Positions 10,530 through 21,265 of a stretch of DNA of 64,000 nt are shown here, piece by piece. The DNA is from Phoronis australis (lineage: Eukaryota; Phoronida; Phoronidae): the NCBI GenBank assembly GCA_002633005.1, contig NMRA01000470.1, positions 209,274 through 273,273 of the forward strand. The letters run 5' to 3'. The translations under genes were made by a program, and so were the position numbers. The number at the start of each line of letters is the position of its first letter. The stretch's first letter is position 1. The notes under the pieces are model-generated. The model was not told the origin of the DNA and did no database searches. It saw only the letters and a program-made list of their open reading frames with translations.

Positions 10530-11768
10530 GCAAAACCTACATCACTTGGATTAGTCACCTTTTCCTCACTCTGTCAAAAACAGGATGCAAAGAATGACAT
10601 GTTTTCTGTTATTTCACACAAAAAGCCCTGCAGATGAGCAAAGAAACTTTATTCTCTCTTGTATTTTTGACCCTTTCAGTCCCACAGAAAACCAAGCTAG
10701 ACTAAGAAAAATAGCCGGGACAAAAATGTGCAAAATAGGCACTTTTCACCCCAAAAACGCCACTTCCCTGTCCCAACAATAGATTCTGAAAGCAAATTTC
10801 CTATAGATTCCAAAATGTGGTCCAAAAGTACTGTCAACCAACTAGTTTTTTGGCAATTCTGGCTTGTTTGAGGGCTACCTAAAATCGCAGCCAATTTCTC
10901 AGTCGCTACCCAGCAATCGGGGGCCGCCATCTTGAAGAAGAGTTCAGCTACAGCCGAGAAAGTGGCCTTTTTTATTCTCAACATGTTCACTTAATACAAA
11001 CAAACCACATTCACTGAGCTTACATGCAATGCCTACCTACAAAACGCCCCCAAACTTGGCCTACCCCAAAATTTTAATATTTTGGCAGTACAAATTGGCC
11101 GCGGCCGCAGCCTAACTATTCAGTGCTACCTTAAATAAAACCACATTTTCCAAATTTTGTTTAGAATTTTTCCTCTCCACCTGCTGACCTATTTTGCAAA
11201 GTAAAAACTTGAAGCGATGACCGGTTTTGATTTTCCAAGCAGATTACATGTGCCCCCCCAAAAACTGGATTTTTGAACTAGGGCCATTTAACAGACAGAC
11301 ACCAAATGCAATTTCTTGCCCTGTTTTGCACTAAACTGACTTTTGATTGAGGGAATGGGGGAAAATTGATAAATTAGCATATGAAAATAATAATAAAAGT
11401 TTAATTTAAGTTAATTTCCTGACCCCACAAGTGGAACATGTTCTCACCAAGGCCCGTTGTGTATAGGGGACATATTTAGAGTCGATTTGCATAACCACAA
11501 AAGTCATGAGAACAAGAAATTTGGCAGCCAAGTTTCATTCACAACATAACTGTTGAGTGGTGAGCACACACAATATATCCTGAAAAGACACGCAGTTTCA
11601 CTAGGAACAGAGGGAAAAGAAAAAGCCAATTTAAAAAAGGTCACAGACCCTCCAACATGGACTACTGCAGCTCCAGCATACCAAGGCAGCCCGAGGCAGC
11701 AATAGAAGGTTGCAAGGCTGTGCGTCTCACACATTTCGAAGCTGAGGATGTCACCCACCTAACTGACA
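10530..11768. other. AT-rich flank of the Mutator-like relic
   Basis: No confident coding sequence. It may be the 5' part of the transposon whose transposase relic starts at 11769, but no inverted terminus was found. Confidence 0.3.
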
Positions 11769-13045
11769 GTGATGCTGCTGCGACAGCTTACAGGTTTAGG
11801 CCAAGTACTGAAAAAAAGAAAATTTCGTGACAGCAAAGGACTGGATGAGAATATCATCATTAACTTGCGTCGCTTAACAGGCCTGGTGGGACATGTGCAT
11901 CGGGTTGCATTCAAATTTGGAAAACTAGAACTAATTGTTGAAAAAGACTGGGAGTGTGTGTATATGCATCATTGCACTGCAGAGTTTGCAAATATAAATC
12001 GCCCACTGTGCCACTGTCAGATGAGGTCAAGCAAGCAGCAGACGACTGGCCCACCAGCTGGAGCCTTGAGCAGCCAGGCTGTATTACCTGTGCTAAAGTC
12101 AAAAGTGGGAATTGAGGATGTAATCAACATTCTGACATGCTTGAATATTGTGCCACCATCCAATCGCAGCCTGCAGAATGCCATGAGCCAAACAGCAACT
12201 CAACTGAACGAAGAACAAATGATTGAGAACCAGCGCTACGTTAAAAAAGTCACCACTCAGGCTGGCGGTGAAGGTGTTGCAGACATTCAGTTTGACGTTT
12301 CCTACTCCTGTAGGCCACAGGGTGGCTGCGAGAAAGCTAAATAGAGCTTCGGTGGACTTGTTGAGCATACAACGACCCGAAAACTTCCGCTGGCCCTTGC
12401 CACGGCGAACAAACACTGCAGGATTCCCGGGTGCAAGCATGAACACTGCAGCAAAAGCTACCCAGCTGAGAAATCAATTGCATCAAGTGAACGCACACTG
12501 TTACAAGCCAGCCTCAGAGCAGTGGAAAATAGTGGTGTGGACCTGAATATCAGGAGCATTACGACCGATGCCAGCAGCCAAGAAGCAAAGGCCATCCGTG
12601 ATTTCAACAGTGCCAAAAGAAAAAACCTAAACACTGCAAATGCTTCATTCACAGACTGAGGCGAATGGAAAAAAGCGTTAACGAAGCGGACTTGAAAAGT
12701 TTGCCCAGGTCACATAACAAGACTTGTTACAAGAGGAAACTTTCATCTGCTGTACGAGCCAGAATGCGAAAAGAGCTCATCAATCTAAAAAACAGAAAAA
12801 TCGAAAGAGATGAATTTTTGAAAGTTGGAGCTGCTGCGGTGAACAATGTTACTCGCTGTTTTTCGGGACAGCATCAGCAACGTCGCGAGCTGTCGTCTGT
12901 GTGCATTGCACACCATAGCAACTATACAATAAGCCATTTGCCTTATGACCGGCATCTAGAACTGAGTGAAAAGGACTTGAAAACGATTCAAACAAAAATC
13001 AATTCCTACTTCGACCAGGAACAGCTAAGATATATCATGAATTTT
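11769..13045 (+). pseudogene. Mutator-like transposase pseudogene, 3' truncated
   Basis: One frame runs from 11769 through an in-frame TAG at 12342-12344 to about 12655. A frameshift near 12610-12650 moves into the frame of 12665-13087. In order, the protein shows a fingerprint of the invertebrate Mutator-like transposase family: FDVSYSCR (first catalytic Asp), LVEHTTTRKLPLALATANKHC with following Cys/His residues, ITTDASSQ (second catalytic Asp), then HCKCFIHRLRR, and SSVCIAHHS...LPYDRHLELS. The third acidic residue normally follows soon after, in an N-x-NKCES-like stretch, but similarity stops near 13045. A stop, a frameshift and loss of the third catalytic residue make it inactive. The family call comes from recalled motifs, not a search. 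Confidence 0.72.
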
Positions 13046-13220
13046 AACTCCGTATTTTGTAAGTACATATTTTATAGAAGCATTTAAATTTGATCTTGGT
13101 CTTTTTACCAATTTCCCATTAACTGGGTCACGTGACCAGGCCCTTTTAGTAAAACTTAACAAAAAAAGAAAAGTACATTGAAAGCCAAACAAAAGTGGCA
13201 ATAACGTGATCAAATTTAAT
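13046..13220. other. short tract after the transposase relic
   Basis: The open frame runs on to 13087 without family similarity. A gtaagt word at 13060 resembles a splice donor, but no partner exon was found. Confidence 0.3.
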
Positions 13221-13520
13221 TTGAATTTCCCAAGAAGCTGCTACAGTTTTCTAAATTATCATTTTGCTTTCATTTCATGCAGTTTGTGAGTTTTTCCATG
13301 AAAATCATAAAGGTCGTTCATTTGATAAACCATACAAAAGTTGAACAATTTAAATACAGGTCGTAAAAGAGATTCGAAGAACAGTGCATAAAGCACTTAT
13401 CTGAAAGTTTCATATGAATCCAATCAGCCATAATGTTCTTAAGTTCGACAGATTTGGCCATTTTTTGAGGATCCTACACAACGGAGTTTATGTCATGAAA
13501 TCCGTGAAATTCATGATATT
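13220..13520. repeat. ancient interspersed repeat (copy A)
   Basis: This segment shares ordered words with 57150-57480 and 57560-57690: gtttcat.tgaatcc.atcag, ggcca..ttttt.gag, gtgaa.tt.atgatatttatgtt. Identity is low (about 65-70% by eye), implying an old family. No coding capacity or termini are seen. Confidence 0.45.
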
Positions 13521-14657
13521 TATGTTACTTAGTATGTGAGTTTGGCAATATTATTGATATTATTAATTTGCTAGCAAATTGTTTGTGTTTATAGTAACTT
13601 GTTTTGGCTGTCAGCTGAGTCAGCAACTGACCCATTCGGTGCATCCACACATGTTTTGATGATGTCTGTAGTAAACAAGATTGCGTAATGGTCATTCACA
13701 GAATCATTGCCTTGAGACAGCTGACCATTACCACATATGACAAACACAACAGAATAGTTCAGATAATTGTTGTGAAAGTTCTTAGAGTTGCTTCCTGTTA
13801 TTTCCTGTATAATCTTGAATCATGAACTTTAGTGCATGCAACCCACATATTTGTAACTTGTATATAAATCCGTCCACTTGTCTAATAAAGACAGTTCTCA
13901 TCTTGCTACTGTCAGTTGCTTCACTAGTGTAATTGAGTGTTCCACACTTAGTTACTGCATACAAACATCTCACTGACTGACCGAGACAGTCCACACAAAC
14001 ACAACGCTGCTACTAAGTCGAGTTATTCTACTATTCTACTACAGTTTAACTTTACCCACTGATGAATAAAACGTGTCACGATATGCTTCTGCTTGTAAAA
14101 GAGGAAAAGAAGAATTTTAACCTGTTTAGCTGATTAAAAAACGAAAACCGAATTGGACCTCTTCCTCTGATACATTCTTAAAGACAGCGTAAAATGAGCC
14201 AACTGCCCTTTAGGTATGTTAAATACATGTGCTTTTGTGCAACGCATCTTTGTTTCATTTATTAATGCAGCAAAATATCTGTGCAAGTCGGTGTGTTGCG
14301 ATGTTGCAACTTAAATGTACGTGGACCAAAAGATTTCAAAATATATTAGACAAACTTTAACAGAAGTTTCCAAGACTCTGCCAAATTTGGATAAATTTCT
14401 TTTCAGAATAATTTGTCGCTGTTTTTGTCATATTTGAATGTGCATTGTGTGTAGTCGCTGATTGTTTGTTTGTTAATGGACTTACGCTGTAACTTGTCGT
14501 AAGTTCGACTACGCCTAAGGAGCAACACCTGTGTAGTTTTTGTTGAGATTTAGCTATGGTTCAATGGAGTGGATTCTATTCGAAAAGAAACATATATTTT
14601 ATTAGTCTTCACAAGGTACGTCTTTAGCCAGCTAAATACGGTAAACTGATAAATAAA
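13521..14657. other. 5' flank and probable UTR of the TRIM gene
   Basis: No coding sequence. A 5'UTR exon of the TRIM-NHL gene is expected here because an acceptor precedes its start codon. I could not place the exon or promoter. Confidence 0.35.
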
Positions 14658-14699
14658 ATGTCTCGTTTTTTTATTATTATTGTCATGCTCATTATTTTT

Positions 14700-14735
14700 A
14701 TTATTTTTTTCAGTTTTTCTAGACTCTACCAGATC
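14700..14735 (+). other. probable splice acceptor before the TRIM start codon
   Basis: A long T-rich stretch ends in cag (14711-14713), with a second option tttttctag ending at 14722, only 13 bases before the ATG at 14736. This is a textbook 3' splice site. The hydrophobic 26-residue extension obtained by starting at 14658 is therefore best read as translated intron, not a membrane anchor. Confidence 0.7.
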
Positions 14736-16721
14736 ATGGCAATCAGCTCCAAAGACGCGGACGACATTAGGTGTTTATTGAAATGCCCCATTTGTTTAGA
14801 GCGCCAGAACACACCTCGTCTGCTGCCTTGTATCCATTCATTCTGTCAGGGCTGCTTACAGACATTTATAGATAAGCGTGGGGGAAACGGCAAGTTCTTG
14901 TGTCCAAGATGCAAGTTAGAAATACGTATTCCTAAAGATGGCTCTGCTGGCTTTCCGTTCAACCATTTTATCGAAAACTTGAACGACTGCGTTCCCAAAA
15001 CGACCAATGTCTTTTGTTATGTATGCCATCTTAAGGAATCCGCAGTGGAGGCAGAATCCATGTGCATACAATGTGCCCATCACTTGTGTAAAACGTGTGC
15101 AGAGGCTCATTGCCTAACGGGAATGACTTTTACTCACAAAGTAGTCAGTTTGGATGAAGTCGCAGCTGGCAAGCATTTTGAGGCGATACGTGAACACCAA
15201 AGAGTGTGTTGCCCTCAGCATCCTGACAAAGCGCTTGAACTTTACTGTGAACGATGCAAAATACCCGTGTGCTTGTTGTGTAAAGCGCTGTATCACAATG
15301 ATCACGAGATGGGGAGCATTGAAGAGGCGTCAAAGAAAGCAATCGAGGAGCTCACAGGTTTGATGGAGCTCTGGATAGACGCAGTGGGTCATGCTGAGGC
15401 TTTGTCAAATGAACGAAAGAATATTCGCGAGGAACTGAACCAAGGACTTTTAGCACAAAAGCTCGAAGAACTTGGTAAAATTTTTGATGACTTCAAGAAG
15501 AGGGTTGATGATGCACTAGAGACTGGACGAAGTAAAGCAATCACTAAACTGAACGAACAGTTCCATTTGGCCCAAAAGCAAACCCAAGCAGCTTACGAAG
15601 AGGCTGAACACAGTCGACTGTCGCTGAAGAGTACATTAAGATACGCCAAGAAACTGGTTGAAAGAGCGCATCCTGCTGAAACAACTCAACAGAAAGCGGA
15701 CATGGCCGCTACTCTGGCATCGTTAGATATCAGCCAGCTACAACGTAATGTTGACAGGCCTGTTCTTAGCTTTTTACCATCTGAACTGCCTGTGCCTAAA
15801 GTGTCTGTTGATACTGGATCTACTGTAGAATCAAAACCAATCGATACAAAGGTGGCACAACTTCATCTTCCATTCAAATTTCCCGTTCACCATGACACCC
15901 CACAACCGGCTGTTAAAGAAAGCAAAGTCGATGTTCATAGATTCAACAGTCTTTGTGAGAGGCAAAGGGAGTCTGCGTGTTGGGGACTGGCAGTTTGTGA
16001 TGGGGGGTTTGTTGTAGCAGACTGGCAGAATAAACATGTTAAAATGTTTGACAAAGGTTTCTCGGGTGAACGAAAACTAACGTTTCAACGAGATCATCAC
16101 AAACTGCTTTCACAACGACCGGCCGACGTGGCATGTGCTGAGACTGGGGAGATATTCGTCAGTGATTGGGGTATTAACGGTATTGTGAGGTACAATGGTG
16201 ACGGTCGGCTTATAGACGTTTATTCAGGTGTGTTTAAAGACTGGGGATTTCTCACATGTCACAACGATCGACTTTTTGTGTCGGACACAGATGGTGGGCG
16301 AGTGATAATAAGTGACTTTGAGTGTACTACCATTGAAGTGCTGAATGGTAACGACCTGGGGCTGGGTATGTTCAGACCACGCTATGTGTGTGTAGATAAC
16401 TCTGACCACTTGATCGTCAGTGAGTGTGACCCCGGTCGTGTGCACGTAATTGACTATAAACGGCGGGTCGTTTTAACCACGCTTACCGATCAACTGGGTG
16501 CCAGGCCACATGGTGTGTGCGTGGATCAACACGGTCACATTCTCGTGGCAGATTACATCAATGATCGGGTGATTTTGTACGACAACTCATGTGCACACGT
16601 TATCGTGCCCCGTGGCAATGTTGTGGGTCCAACGGGTTTATGCCTTCCGGCTCCGGGTCAGGTGTCTGTCGTAGAGTATTTGACAGGTGTGGTGAAGACC
16701 TTTCAGTACTTGGAAGAATAA
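14736..16721 (+). CDS. TRIM-NHL protein, probable RING E3 ubiquitin ligase
   Basis: About 661 residues when started at 14736, which has an excellent context (A at -3, G at +4). Starting at the upstream in-frame ATG (14658) gives 687 residues. Numbering from 14658: C3HC4 RING with zinc ligands C43, C46, C58, H60, C63, C66, C82 and C85; B-box 1 at about 120-160; B-box 2 at about 185-216 (C185, H188, C197, C200, C205, C208, H213, H216); coiled coil at about 220-345; a linker; then NHL-type beta-propeller repeats from about 425 to the end (recurring VCVD.....I.VSD/VAD blocks). There is no filamin domain, so the order resembles TRIM56/TRIM2-like invertebrate proteins. Such proteins are typically cytoplasmic ubiquitin ligases; the substrate is unknown. 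The whole coding region is one exon, common in expanded invertebrate TRIM families. Confidence 0.93.
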   Translation: MAISSKDADDIRCLLKCPICLERQNTPRLLPCIHSFCQGCLQTFIDKRGGNGKFLCPRCKLEIRIPKDGSAGFPFNHFIENLNDCVPKTTNVFCYVCHLKESAVEAESMCIQCAHHLCKTCAEAHCLTGMTFTHKVVSLDEVAAGKHFEAIREHQRVCCPQHPDKALELYCERCKIPVCLLCKALYHNDHEMGSIEEASKKAIEELTGLMELWIDAVGHAEALSNERKNIREELNQGLLAQKLEELGKIFDDFKKRVDDALETGRSKAITKLNEQFHLAQKQTQAAYEEAEHSRLSLKSTLRYAKKLVERAHPAETTQQKADMAATLASLDISQLQRNVDRPVLSFLPSELPVPKVSVDTGSTVESKPIDTKVAQLHLPFKFPVHHDTPQPAVKESKVDVHRFNSLCERQRESACWGLAVCDGGFVVADWQNKHVKMFDKGFSGERKLTFQRDHHKLLSQRPADVACAETGEIFVSDWGINGIVRYNGDGRLIDVYSGVFKDWGFLTCHNDRLFVSDTDGGRVIISDFECTTIEVLNGNDLGLGMFRPRYVCVDNSDHLIVSECDPGRVHVIDYKRRVVLTTLTDQLGARPHGVCVDQHGHILVADYINDRVILYDNSCAHVIVPRGNVVGPTGLCLPAPGQVSVVEYLTGVVKTFQYLEE

Positions 16722-18640
16722 CGTTGCACCGTTTTAAACAGCGACTAGTAGATGTAACTTGTCTATGGCATTTAATGAGTGTTATGCAACGTAGGCGTAT
16801 AATATATTTCGTCTGCTCTGTTTATTTAGTGTGGTTAAGCAAAACTACGGTATATTTTCAAGTCATGGAATGGGAAAAAAGTTGCTTTTAAATGATATAG
16901 AATGTATGATGGCAGTTTTATGGAATATTTTTAGGTAGAATGAGGGTAGTTCAGGACAAAACCGAAACTGAGATATTCTTTAAAAGTAGAATTTCAAAAC
17001 TGAACACTCTACAGGGATGCTGTTCACCTAGAATTAGGATCTTTTGCACTAGAGATAAGCAAATTTCGAGCCAGAAAATGGGTTATGCTGCCGCTTATTT
17101 TCTGTTTTTTGAAAATAGATTAATTTCATTGCACTATATTTTGACGGTTTTAATTATATATTGCCGGTAAGTTTCTTAGGTCTGCATATTAAGTTAACTG
17201 TTTTGGGGGGTTTGGGTACCTCAAAGTTTTACAGTTTGGCTACGACACAAAAACTTACATCGGCATTTTTGGTATTTTACATTGCTGCCCTCATGTTTTC
17301 TACGGTAGAAGAAAAAATTGTGAGGTTATCGACTAATTAGGTTTTTTAAGTATTTTGATCTGGCAATTTTAATTTGATAATTTCCATTTCATTCAAATGG
17401 GTTTAAATTTGAACATTTTCGTGTAATTCGCCAAATGAGTTTGGTGAAAATGACAAAATGATGAAATCAGAGTTCACGTATATTGTGTCATTATTGATGA
17501 AAAATGTATTCGCATAGGCACAGTTAAACACTGCTGGTCACAAAACAAGCAAAACCGAGAAAAGGGAGTAAAATAAGTGCTGGTTAACATTTCAATTACA
17601 AACATCTTGACCGTTTTGATGTTTGTGCTGTGAATTTTGATTTTAAACCTGAAAGAGCCCGTGAAGGATGGTGACATTTTGCCTACACAAAGGTTGATTA
17701 AGTAAGAATTCTGAGGCAAATATGAAGGAAGTGTAGAATAAAACCAGACGTCAATTCTGGATTAGTTTTTGTCGACTTTGACCAGAGATACTCAACCCAA
17801 ATTACAAGTAGTACCCAACATAAGGCCATGAGGTTCCGACTGTTGGAGTTTTAATATGTAACCCTAAATTGCTCAGTTTTCTCAATTACAATGCTCCAAT
17901 ATTTCTATAGTAAAAGAGAATCACGTTGATGTGATGAAAATTGGTTGAAAACAAGATTTTTATTAAGTTAAAAAGTATACCCACCTATCATTTAGTCATA
18001 CAAGTGGTTTTGTTCATTCAAAAATATCTTTATAGTGTTATTTTCTTTTTAAAAAAATATGAGTGTCACCTGGTGGTGCTACTTGAAACTACCACTCCAA
18101 GCATTTGAAGTTGTAACCAGAGATACATTATCAAACTAACAAGTATCGTTAGTTGATTTGATCACTCATTTACAAGTCTCCTATATATGTAATTGGTAAA
18201 CACTTCTTTTTCAGATAAAATGGACACTGCGATTCACTATTCTGTGCCTCAAGATCTTACATAAATTCTTTTAGAACATTCGAGCGCTTTCGTTACCTTA
18301 ATTTAACATCAACAGCACTTGTTAAATTCTGAACATTTTTAATTCAACAAATTCAACTGAAATCTCAACTTTATAGAGACAATTTTTTATACAGTTCTGT
18401 CATTTTTGTTGTAGAACATAACCCCCGATGGTCTTGAGAGCGAAATCTGAAATGTCAGGTGAACTCACTTTGTTCCGAGCCATTGCGCGGGGTTTAATGT
18501 ACTGGCAGGCCAATCAAGTGTTTAGGGTTTTTTGGCCACAATAAAAGGAAAATGATCAATTAAATTATGATTTTCAAGTTTAAAATTTTAAGAAAACTTT
18601 GGGCTTTTGGAACAGCCGCAATATTAGTTTATAGTGCAGA
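16722..18640. other. 3' flank of the TRIM gene, non-coding
   Basis: No gene is visible. AATAAA occurs near 17735 (gtagaataaaacc) and could end the TRIM transcript, though a 1 kb 3'UTR is only a guess. The rest is unique-looking AT-rich DNA. Confidence 0.35.
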
Positions 18641-18649
18641 ATAGATATT

Positions 18650-18796
18650 GTGAAAACTTTCTCCATATCTAAAATTATCTATGTCATCAATAAATTGGTT
18701 ATTGATAATGCCCGCAGAGAACAGATTAATTCTTTGATATCCAATTTTATTTGGCAAAATAAGACTCATAGAGCGAAGAGAAGTTCGGCGGTAAAC
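18650..18796 (+). pseudogene. Tx1/L1-like LINE relic, segment 1
   Basis: A plus frame contains INSLISNFIWQNKTHRAKRS, the reverse-transcriptase thumb motif (NFIW.nk.prik) of the L1/Tx1 clade. The reading continues after the inserted element at 19132 with NGGLAVSDINVTYNSLLVKW, the next conserved block. The relic is therefore one LINE copy split by an insertion. Confidence 0.72.
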
Positions 18797-18841
18797 AGTG
18801 GCGGATTTAGGGGGGCGGTAAACAGTGGCGGATTTAGGGGG
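18788..18841 (+). repeat. 27-bp tandem duplication at an element boundary
   Basis: gcggtaaacagtggcggatt and the following g-run occur twice with a 27-bp period, starting at 18788 and 18815. The unit spans the presumed target site (gtaaa) and the first bases of the inserted element, so the duplication happened at or after insertion. Confidence 0.85.
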
Positions 18842-19131
18842 GCGCAAGGGGGCCATGCCCCCCTAAAATTCTCCCAGATACCATTTGGCGGTTTGGGGAG
18901 CAAATTGCTGACTGGCATATGCGCGCACCCAGGGGGGCTTGATAGGCGAATGCACATTGCATAAGCCTTGAACAAACCAGTTTACCGTTTTTTTTTAGTC
19001 ATAAGGTCCACAAAACCAAAAATTCGAGACCCTGCAGCCCTACATTTTAGGCTGGGCGCGCGCACGTGGCGAAATTTTGGTTATTCCTGTGCCCTGGCCC
19101 CCCTAACACAAAATCCTGGATCCGCCTCTAA
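18796..19131. mobile_element. CAGTGGCGGA-ended non-autonomous DNA element
   Basis: The left end reads CAGTGGCGGATTTAGGGG and the right end, complemented, TTAGAGGCGGATCCAGGA, giving short imperfect inverted termini. gtaaa flanks both sides (18791-18795 and 19132-19136) and the LINE frame resumes right after it, so the insertion boundaries are well defined. The interior is G/C-rich with ccccctaa motifs and no protein. Relatives occur at 47677, near 38950-39010 and at the window's left edge. The superfamily is uncertain; hAT-like ends are possible, but the visible target duplication is about 5 bp, not 8. Confidence 0.65.
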
Positions 19132-19665
19132 GTAAATACCCTTGCAAATGGTGGCTTGGCAGTATCAGATATAAACGTTACCTACAACTCATTGTTAGTA
19201 AAATGGGTTCAGCGTTATGTAGAATGAGAGAACAAATACTGGAAATGCTCTCCAAATTTCCTTTTCAAGAGGTATGGGTGTGCATTGCTTTTTAAATCAT
19301 TTTTTTTCTGCCAAGTCGTTGCCTTTGGATGAGACAACCAACTTTTATTGTGACTTTTTCAATGCATGGGAAAATGTTAGCGTTGTCTTACATAGCGAAA
19401 TTGATATTGTTGGTCAGGTAATATGGAACAACAGAAATATTTTGGTTGATGGCAAGTCTGTGTTTTTCAGTGGGTTCTACAAGGCTGGCATAGTTTATGT
19501 AAAAGATATATTAGATGTTCAAAACAAGTTTTTATCTTGGGAAGTTATGAAACAAAGATACAAATTGTCTAGTTTGTTACAGTACTATCCTTTCATGAAT
19601 GCACTTAAGTTATAGATCAAATTTGAGTCTAATACTGGAATAAAAACTTACAAAAATTAGCGACG
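19132..19665 (+). pseudogene. Tx1/L1-like LINE relic, segment 2
   Basis: The segment starts with the GGLAVSD...LLVKWVQRY block that follows the FIW motif in L1/Tx1 reverse transcriptases. After frame breaks, 19274-19615 encodes IWNNRNILVDGKSVFFSGFY and KDILDVQNKFLSWE, the post-RT region (plw.N..i...gk...w...gi..i.Dil...g.fls). Several frameshifts and stops are present. It is interrupted again downstream by the TTAA element at 19819. Confidence 0.75.
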
Positions 19666-19974
19666 TTGCGTCCGCATCTCCCGGACTTCAGCTTGGCTTG
19701 TGACGTTATCGTTATTCTAGCCAACTGGTGGCGTTTTGACCAGACGGCGCGGCATTGATGTCAGGACACCACCCCATACGTGTGACAAATCGACTCTTAA
19801 ACTGTCTTTTTCATTTAAAGGAGAATGCCACCCGATTTAATTAGTCTTTTTACCGTCTTAATCGGTCTATATCCACATAAGATCGTATACGGTCGATCTC
19901 ACCTCGCCGAGAGGTGTCACGTTAACCTGTAAGGAAGGTGAGAAACGACTCAGCGACGTCAGTGGTTCTTCTGC

Positions 19975-20205
19975 AGAGTGGTGTATCGTTCCCGCTTGTG
20001 CGAGCTATGAAGCTACAAGGAAAGCAAGTATATCGTGTTTTCGATTTTCTCAAGAGCGCACAATGCTTCGGAAGTGGTTCGCTGGAGTGAAGAATGAAAA
20101 GTACGCCGTAATACCAATATAAGTATAAGGACGTGAAACTTCTCTGGTGTCTGTGGCCGGCATTTCGACTACAGTGATTTCACTGACGATCGAATGCCGG
20201 CTTAC
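19975..20205 (+). pseudogene. decayed THAP zinc-finger domain in copy 1
   Basis: The plus frame reads CIVPACASYEATRKASISCF, then RF and MLRKWFAGVKN, giving the C-x4-C, FRF and conserved Trp of a THAP domain. A stop follows at about 20120. The terminal part (VCGRHFDYSDF, the C-x2-H pair and DF) resumes in another frame at about 20148. THAP domains bind DNA and recruit THAP-type transposases to their termini. The frame break makes this copy non-functional, or an intron could separate the two parts. Confidence 0.78.
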
Positions 20206-20398
20206 CAAACAGCCCATGCCAGGGCATAAAAAGAGACTGAGGATGAAGTCAGATGTTGTGCCTAGTGTGTTTGCGTTCGGTAGGTAGGAGACAAAACAAC
20301 GCGGATCGGTTGTTGCTCAATTTTTGATAATGGAGAATTGTAGGTGGCCATGGAAACATGAAAAAATAACGTTTTATATAACCTGTTTGATGACTTAC

Positions 20399-20818
20399 TC
20401 GTTCGTTAGGCTTCTGTTTGGACCTCTGGGTGTAGGATGTTTTCTCCAGTTGTTTTCCCAGTCCCATAAACGTCGTAAGCAGACTTCTGTTTAGATGCGG
20501 TGCAAAATCAGGATGGTCCGTGAGACACAGCTAAGCTTCTCCAAGAAGGCGTTTCACTTGCGGAATTTCGTGGCAACAAACGCAAGCGTCAGTTGTTTCC
20601 ATTTTCGTGCAGTTAGTACACTGACACCGTGACAAATCATTCAGACGGTTTTCGGAACTATCCATATGTTCCGTTGTCTGTGCACGTTCACGGCGCCTCT
20701 CTTGTATTTCTTGATCAGTGAATTCCAGTTCGAACTGATAGCTTGTGAAACCTAACGATCGACCTGTGAAGTCTTCGTCGCTTGAGCACTCGTCTAAGTC
20801 CGGATTGCGAGTTGCCAC
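20399..20818 (-). pseudogene. P2X7-type ballast (C-terminal) domain exon inside transposon copy 1
   Basis: From the ATG at 20818 the frame gives an N-terminal stretch with SSDEDFTG and YQFELEFTDQEI. Next comes RCQCTNCTKMETTDACVCC, then (after an in-frame TAG at 20531-20533) LCLTDHPDFAPHLN. The CxCxxC...CxCC...C.T.HP.F pattern is that of the zinc-binding ballast domain at the C-terminus of vertebrate P2X7 and of many stand-alone invertebrate proteins. The exon ends at 20399 with a consensus donor (GTAAGT). The second half of the domain was not found to the left, before the element's end. So this is a truncated, stop-containing copy. Copy 2 keeps only the N-terminal part. Whether the gene belongs to the transposon or was captured from the host is open. 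Confidence 0.75.
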
Positions 20819-21189
20819 GGTTGACGTTTATTATTGCACGTTCTGTTTCAAAATGAATTATTCTCACCCTAACCAATGCTGAAACAAAGATGTAATAAAC
20901 TAATTGACCGGGCACCTCCATACCGTGAATAATACGCTTACAAGGAAGTCACGCATTTTTAAAGATACGCGGTAATTTTCACCGCTCCTTCTGAGCGGCT
21001 TGTACCAGGATCAAAGAGAGCGCAAGAGAGCGCGGCGCCGGAATCAGATACAATTGTGATGACCGCATTGCCCGATGCGAGCAAGACCCGATTAAATGTA
21101 ATTATCCGGCCATAAACTGTATTAAACATCTCTGACTGTACCTAATGGCGAATTTTCAAAATGCATTAACCATTAATTTTCGTTATAAA

Positions 21190-21265
21190 CGAACACCACG
21201 GCGGTATTCAGCAGGAAAAAAGCAACTATATACGGTTTTCGATTTTAAAAAATCGATGAACTAAT
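21190..21265 (+). other. possible second THAP-like fragment in copy 1
   Basis: caggaaaaaagcaactatat followed by ggttttcgatttt resembles the THAP coding stretch at about 20017-20050 (aggaaagcaagtatatcgtg then ttttcgattttc). It may be a degenerate duplicate of part of the THAP exon, or chance similarity in AT-rich DNA. Confidence 0.25.

Noticed and set aside
14658-14735. N-terminal transmembrane anchor of the TRIM protein
   Set aside because: The hydrophobic stretch is best explained as translated splice-acceptor pyrimidine tract; 14736 is the better start.
20249-20467. Separate small gene on the minus strand at 20.2-20.5 kb
   Set aside because: It is the in-frame continuation of the ballast exon after a TAG, and its latter part lies beyond a consensus splice donor at 20398.
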